A stretch of DNA of 64,000 nucleotides from Burkholderiales bacterium (GTDB taxonomy: Bacteria > Pseudomonadota > Gammaproteobacteria > Burkholderiales > SHXO01), in assembly GCA_020854105.1 (NCBI GenBank), contig JADZGB010000048.1, positions 150,210-214,209 of the forward strand, given 5' to 3'. Shown piece after piece: positions 63,019 to 64,000 of this stretch. Under the pieces are notes generated by a model that saw nothing but the letters and a program-made list of their open reading frames with translations, ran no database searches and was not told the DNA's origin. The position numbers were made by a program, and so were the translations under genes. Position 1 is the stretch's first letter. Each line of letters opens with the position of its first letter.

Positions 63019-64000
63019 CTACATGCTCCGCCGATACTGCCCCCCCACCTCGAACAGCGCATGCGTGATCTGTCCCAGCGAACAGACTCGCACCGCGTCC
63101 ATGAGCACCTCGAACACGTTCCGGTTGTCGATCACCGCCTGCTGCAGGCGCTGGAGCATCGCAGCCGAGGCCGCCCGATTGCCGGCGTGGAAGTCCTTCA
63201 GGCGCTTGAGCTGGCTCCGCTTCTCGTCGTCGGTCGAGCGGATCAGCTCCAGCGTCTCGGGCACCGGGTCGCCGTGCGGATTGCGGAACGTATTGACGCC
63301 GATGATCGGATACGAGCCGTCGTGCTTCTTGTGCTCGTAGTACATCGACTCCTCCTGGATCTTGCCGCGCTGGTAACCCAGTTCCATCGCGCCGAGCACG
63401 CCGCCGCGCTCGGAGATGGCCTCGAACTCCTTCAGTACCGCCTCCTCGACCAGGTCGGTCAACTCCTCGATGATGAAGCTGCCCTGATTGGGATTCTCGT
63501 TCTTCGCCAGGCCCCACTCGCGGTTGATGACGAGCTGGATCGCCATCGCGCGCCGCACCGACTCCTCGGTCGGCGTCGTGATCGCCTCGTCGTAGGCATT
63601 GGTGTGCAGCGAGTTGGCGTTGTCGTAGGTGGCGATCAGCGCCTGCAGCGTGGTGCGGATGTCGTTGAAGTCGATCTCCTGCGCGTGCAGCGAACGCCCT
63701 GAGGTCTGGCAGTGGTACTTGAGCTTCTGGCTGCGCTCGTTGGCGCCGTAGCGGTTCTTCATCGCCACCGCCCAGATGCGCCGCGCCACCCGGCCGATCA
63801 CGCTGTACTCCGGATCCATGCCGTTGCTGAAGAAGAACGACAGGTTGGGCGCGAAGTCGTCGATGTGCATGCCGCGCGCCAGATAGGCTTCGACGAAGGT
63901 GAAGCCGTTGGACAGGGTGAAGGCGAGCTGGCTGATCGGATTGGCACCGGCCTCGGCGATGTGATAGCCGGAGATCGAGACCGAATAGAAGTTGCGCACG
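63019..64000 (-). CDS. icmF: Fused isobutyryl-CoA mutase IcmF, C-terminal part of the mutase domain (partial)
   Basis: The last 327 codons of a B12-dependent acyl-CoA mutase; the start is beyond the right edge. The visible sequence [37 protein letters not shown] is the conserved substrate-channel region of methylmalonyl-CoA-type mutases. [45 protein letters not shown] matches IcmF and Icm large subunits, ending with [14 protein letters not shown]. IcmF normally has B12-binding and G-protein chaperone domains before this; they are outside the window. It should interconvert isobutyryl-CoA and butyryl-CoA, or isovaleryl-CoA and pivalyl-CoA. Confidence 0.9.
   Translation of the reverse strand, partial: VRNFYSVSISGYHIAEAGANPISQLAFTLSNGFTFVEAYLARGMHIDDFAPNLSFFFSNGMDPEYSVIGRVARRIWAVAMKNRYGANERSQKLKYHCQTSGRSLHAQEIDFNDIRTTLQALIATYDNANSLHTNAYDEAITTPTEESVRRAMAIQLVINREWGLAKNENPNQGSFIIEELTDLVEEAVLKEFEAISERGGVLGAMELGYQRGKIQEESMYYEHKKHDGSYPIIGVNTFRNPHGDPVPETLELIRSTDDEKRSQLKRLKDFHAGNRAASAAMLQRLQQAVIDNRNVFEVLMDAVRVCSLGQITHALFEVGGQYRRSM

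Overview
The window is high-GC DNA (roughly two thirds G+C by eye) packed with genes of betaproteobacterial character: homodimeric pyruvate dehydrogenase E1/E2, a Liv-type ABC transporter with its own acyl-CoA ligase, a fused isobutyryl-CoA mutase at the right edge, a DUF3563-like small protein, a VPEP-type PEP-CTERM protein and many single-gene catabolic enzymes. A Burkholderiales or Rhodocyclales-like chemoheterotroph that uses aromatic and organic acids fits best. This is inferred from gene content only. No rRNA, tRNA or CRISPR array was seen.

Layout. 1-6343 (minus strand): aceF (partial), aceE, an AhpD-like peroxidase, a PaaK-like CoA ligase and a LysR regulator. 6517-6807: a small DUF3563-like gene. 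6881-14320 (minus): one operon of AMP-dependent acyl-CoA ligase, livG, livH, livM, substrate-binding protein and livF, probably for uptake and CoA activation of a carboxylic acid. 14499-20001: a PLP aminotransferase, an epimerase, a VOC protein, a triad-less HtrA-like protein and an MFS carrier. 20091-31797: a kinase-HDOD fusion, a DUF4870-like gene broken by TGA, a flavoprotein, a YihY protein, an enolase-superfamily enzyme, a HAD phosphatase-ATPase fusion, a decayed CHASE/PAS sensor kinase and a secreted unknown. 31898-42733: a SET-domain protein with a histone-H1-like tail, HPF, a SUV3-like helicase with an acidic hexapeptide repeat, a group III truncated globin, a beta-lactamase-fold hydrolase, a SMUG1-type glycosylase, a PabB-PabC fusion, an amidase and a PEP-CTERM protein. 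42863-54751: a catabolic and stress block (LuxR, Zn-ADH, ALDH, ketopantoate-reductase-like, RraA-like aldolase, VOC, GST, EamA, truncated PQQ dehydrogenase, OsmC, sodium symporter with a 29-residue partner, AAG glycosylase, Dps). 55122-59839: a second RraA-like protein, a ferric-reductase-like flavocytochrome, DUF6152/DUF6644-like proteins, a cupin and a second enolase-superfamily enzyme. 60302-62909: a lower-GC restriction-modification island (Vsr, putative REase, C5-methyltransferase). 63019-64000: the icmF mutase domain (partial).

Two themes stand out. First, gene decay is frequent: a sensor kinase with a stop codon and a frameshift, a membrane protein with Trp changed to TGA, internally deleted remnants of fumarylacetoacetase and an alpha/beta hydrolase, a histidine-kinase tail, and a PQQ dehydrogenase cut at both ends. 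Second, several intact genes have unusual architectures: HAD-ATPase, kinase-HDOD, SET plus H1-like tail, a triad-less HtrA, and a hexapeptide-repeat helicase. Two families of dispersed palindromic repeats occupy many intergenic gaps.
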